Assembly (NCBI GenBank): GCA_903827735.1
Contig: CAIKJM010000018.1
Span: 1-10,590, forward strand
Direction of reading: 5' to 3'
DNA length: 10,590 nt
Origin: an uncultured Rhodanobacter sp.
GTDB taxonomy: Bacteria > Pseudomonadota > Gammaproteobacteria > Xanthomonadales > Rhodanobacteraceae
Made by a program: the position numbers and the translations under genes. The first letter of the stretch is position 1, and every line of letters starts with the position of its first letter. Below, one piece after another: positions 7,012-10,590 of the stretch. The notes beneath the pieces were generated by a model. The model was not told where the DNA came from. It made no database searches and saw only the letters and a list, made by a program, of their open reading frames with translations.

Positions 7012-9036
<2,025 letters not shown>

Positions 9037-9072
9037 GGACTACACATAGGGGTTCAAAACGGCATTTTAAAT

Positions 9073-9113
9073 TGGCTGTGCTGACACCGGCTGTCAGCAG
9101 ACACTCACAGCCA
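9073..9113. promoter_or_regulatory. Nested inverted repeat between divergent uvrB and pseudopilin genes
   Basis: Outer arms TGGCTGTG (9073-9080) and CACAGCCA (9106-9113) enclose inner arms GCTGACA (9080-9086) and TGTCAGC (9092-9098) around a 5-nt centre. All arms pair perfectly, with an 8-nt asymmetric spacer on one side. If TAAAAT at 9064-9069 is the uvrB -10, the element covers the -35 region of uvrB and lies upstream of the pseudopilin promoter, a good position for a shared operator. It is not the known LexA consensus. Confidence 0.5.
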
Positions 9114-9130
9114 TGGCACCTGATGGCCGA

Positions 9131-9158
9131 TTGGCGTCATTTCCCTCGCCGCTAGCAT
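9131..9158 (+). promoter_or_regulatory. Weak candidate promoter of the pseudopilin gene
   Basis: TTGGCG (9131-9136) and TAGCAT (9153-9158) are separated by 16 bp. Both are imperfect, and the start would be near 9165, about 24 nt before the ATG. It is only a visual candidate. Confidence 0.25.
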
Positions 9159-9188
9159 GGCTGACTCCCGTAAAGCAGGAGCAGTGCC

Positions 9189-9773
9189 ATGGCCAACCGC
9201 CATCATGTCGAAGCTCGAAAGCAACGGATTAAACCGGTCCCGCATCGACAAAACGGCGCCAGCCTGATCGAGCAGATCATGGTGCTTGTCATTATCGCGT
9301 CACTGGCCGGCATGGCCACGCCGCCGCTGCGCAAGATGTTAATGCATAGCCGGATTCAGACCGCCCAGTCCGACTTTATGTCGGCCCTGCGGCATGCGCG
9401 GGAGACCGCTGTTACCAGCGGCAAGCAGACGCTGTTCTGCCCCACTGTCGATCGTGCGCACTGCAGCGAAGCGGTGCACTGGGATACGGGCTGGCTGTTG
9501 GCGCATGACGCCGATCTGGACAACCAGCCCGATGGTGCACCGATTTACACAGGTTCTGGCTACGCCGGCAAACTAGCGATCGTGAGCAGTAATGGCAGGC
9601 GCTTCGTGCGCTTTCATCCCGACGGTAGTGCCAGCGGAAGCAATCTCACCCTGCTGTTTTGCAGCCCGTCGAATACCGACAATGTCTTGGCTGTGGTGAT
9701 CGCCAATTCCGGCCGGGTACGCGGTGCGTCGGCAACATCCGATCAGGCTGCAGGCTGCGCGCAGGCACGCTGA
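9189..9773 (+). CDS. GspH/FimT-type minor pseudopilin
   Basis: Minor pseudopilins of the GspH/FimT family are processed by the prepilin peptidase PilD and prime or cap type IV pili or type II secretion pseudopili; the FimT homologue can bind DNA during uptake in some species. The 194-aa protein has a basic 23-residue leader ending in Gly23, then ASLIE with the conserved Glu at +5 (E28), and a hydrophobic helix (MVLVIIASLAGMATP). The globular part includes HARETAVTSGKQTLFCP, a GW pair (W102) and an Asp-rich loop HDADLDNQPDG (106-116), as in FimT proteins. Four cysteines (84, 92, 158, 190) could pair. The start has AGGAG 7 nt upstream. The leader is longer than the usual few residues and phenylalanine +1 is replaced by Ala, but processing motifs are intact. 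It stands alone, without other pilin genes beside it, and ends before a strong terminator. Confidence 0.85.
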   Translation: MANRHHVEARKQRIKPVPHRQNGASLIEQIMVLVIIASLAGMATPPLRKMLMHSRIQTAQSDFMSALRHARETAVTSGKQTLFCPTVDRAHCSEAVHWDTGWLLAHDADLDNQPDGAPIYTGSGYAGKLAIVSSNGRRFVRFHPDGSASGSNLTLLFCSPSNTDNVLAVVIANSGRVRGASATSDQAAGCAQAR

Positions 9774-9790
9774 TTTGCTGTCGCCAGGCG

Positions 9791-9828
9791 CAAACAAAAA
9801 GCCGGCAAGCGTGCCGGCTTTTTGTTTG
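9791..9828. terminator. Bidirectional intrinsic terminator between convergent genes
   Basis: A perfect 17-bp stem (caaacaaaaagccggca with its complement) closes a 4-nt loop. It carries A-tracts before and T-tracts after the GC core on either strand. It lies 17 bp after the pseudopilin stop and about 36 bp from the cytochrome stop, so it can end transcription from both sides. Confidence 0.93.
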
Positions 9829-9864
9829 AAGAGACTTGGCTGCGCCTCTCGCGCAGTCACCGCG

Positions 9865-10590
9865 TCAAAGCTTGCGTCGATCAGCAACATCCTTCGGCGT
9901 CACCGTTCCCTTCTTATCGCCGAAATGCGCCACCACGTAATTGGCGAGCGCCGCCACTTCGGTATCCGAATAGGCGCCGCCGAAGGCCGGCATGTAGACA
10001 TCGTTCTGACCAATGCGCATCTTGACGCCCTGCAGAATCACCTGGGTCACGTTGGCGCCGCTGACGTCATTCACGCCGCGCGTGCCGAGCAGTGATGCGT
10101 ACGACGTCTGCTGACCCTTGCCGTTCCACTGATGGCAACTGGCGCAGGCGCTTTCGAACAGGTTGAGGCCTTGCTGGTTGGCGGTGCCGGCATCAGCGAA
10201 AGGCGCTGCGTCGGACGACTTCACTGCGGGGGCCGCGTTGTGATCGATATCGATCGGATCCGTACCTTCACGGCCCGGCACGCTGCGCAGATAAGTCACC
10301 AGTGCCGCGGTGTCTTCCGGCTTCAGGTACTGCAGGCTGTGCGCCACCGCTTCGCCCATCGGGCCGGCGGCGGAACCGCGGCCGTCGGCATGCCCGGTCG
10401 ACAGATAGCTGGCGATATCGCTGTCGCTCCAAGCGCCGATGCCATGCGCTGTGTCCGAGGTGATGTTGTAGGCACGCCAGCCCTGTAGCGAATAGCCGGC
10501 CAATTCATTGCTATGTTCCAGGCCAAAACCGAGGTTGCGCGGCGTGTGGCATTCGGCGCAGTGGCCGAGCGCCGTGGCGAGATACGCGCC
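9865..10590 (-). CDS. Multiheme c-type cytochrome (dehydrogenase cytochrome subunit type), 5' end beyond the window
   Basis: The last 241 residues are visible and the frame is open at the right edge. Two heme-binding motifs are present: CAECH (visible residues 11-15) followed by TPRNLGFGLEH, and CASCH (149-153). Likely axial methionines lie in GPM (78) and YMP (200). The pattern HC-x2-CHTPR, then GWRAYNITSD, then a GIGxWSDxDIxxYLxTGH segment, is characteristic of the triheme cytochrome c subunits of membrane-bound alcohol, aldehyde or gluconate dehydrogenases, so a first heme domain and signal peptide are expected off the right edge. Such subunits act in the periplasm and pass electrons from periplasmic oxidation to ubiquinone or terminal oxidases. 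Which substrate is served cannot be decided, since the catalytic subunit is not in view. An apparent internal start at 10503 is only a TTG inside the gene. Confidence 0.88.
   Translation of the reverse strand, partial: GAYLATALGHCAECHTPRNLGFGLEHSNELAGYSLQGWRAYNITSDTAHGIGAWSDSDIASYLSTGHADGRGSAAGPMGEAVAHSLQYLKPEDTAALVTYLRSVPGREGTDPIDIDHNAAPAVKSSDAAPFADAGTANQQGLNLFESACASCHQWNGKGQQTSYASLLGTRGVNDVSGANVTQVILQGVKMRIGQNDVYMPAFGGAYSDTEVAALANYVVAHFGDKKGTVTPKDVADRRKL

Noticed and set aside
9037..9188. A LexA (SOS) box upstream of uvrB
   Set aside because: The dyad found reads CTG-N11-CAG instead of the E. coli CTG-N10-CAG form, and the TTAGTA-type Xanthomonas site is absent.

Overview
The window reads as the chromosome of a GC-rich gammaproteobacterium, most likely of the Xanthomonadales/Rhodanobacteraceae type (Dyella, Rhodanobacter, Luteibacter relatives). 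This placement is an inference from the codon use, an E. coli-length UvrB, a type IV pilus FimT-like minor pseudopilin, a multiheme dehydrogenase-type cytochrome c and large secreted DUF11 proteins. No single marker proves the genus.

Left part (1-6198, all minus strand): three consecutive genes for exported proteins built from DUF11-like beta-sandwich repeats. In transcription order they are a small one (165 aa, 5701-6198), an 883-aa one (2884-5535) and a very large one that starts at 2718 and runs off the left edge (906 codons visible, no stop). The last one has no stop codon inside the window, so an ORF list that requires a complete frame would miss it; it was read directly from the sequence. 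The two larger proteins are paralogous at their mature N-termini. The largest adds a carboxypeptidase-regulatory-like fold and an SdrD-B-like domain. The two gaps between the genes are each 165 bp and hold GC-rich hairpins that could tune relative expression.

Middle (6199-6835): an AT-rich, gene-free upstream region with two CRP/Clp-like palindromes 43 bp apart, a candidate promoter, an A/T-rich foldback element and the terminator of the next gene. Then tRNA-Val(GAC), minus strand, with its own sigma-70-type promoter immediately downstream of uvrB.

Right part (7012-10590): complete uvrB (minus strand) for nucleotide excision repair. It is divergent from a lone GspH/FimT-type pseudopilin gene (plus strand), with a nested inverted repeat in the shared intergenic region. 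The pseudopilin gene converges on the 3' end of a multiheme cytochrome c gene (minus strand, cut by the right edge), and a strong bidirectional terminator separates them.

uvrB, the tRNA and the cytochrome look like ordinary core genes. The accessory part of the window is the three-gene secreted DUF11 cluster with its long regulated-looking leader. It is plausibly a cell-surface or matrix protein system whose function cannot be read from sequence alone.
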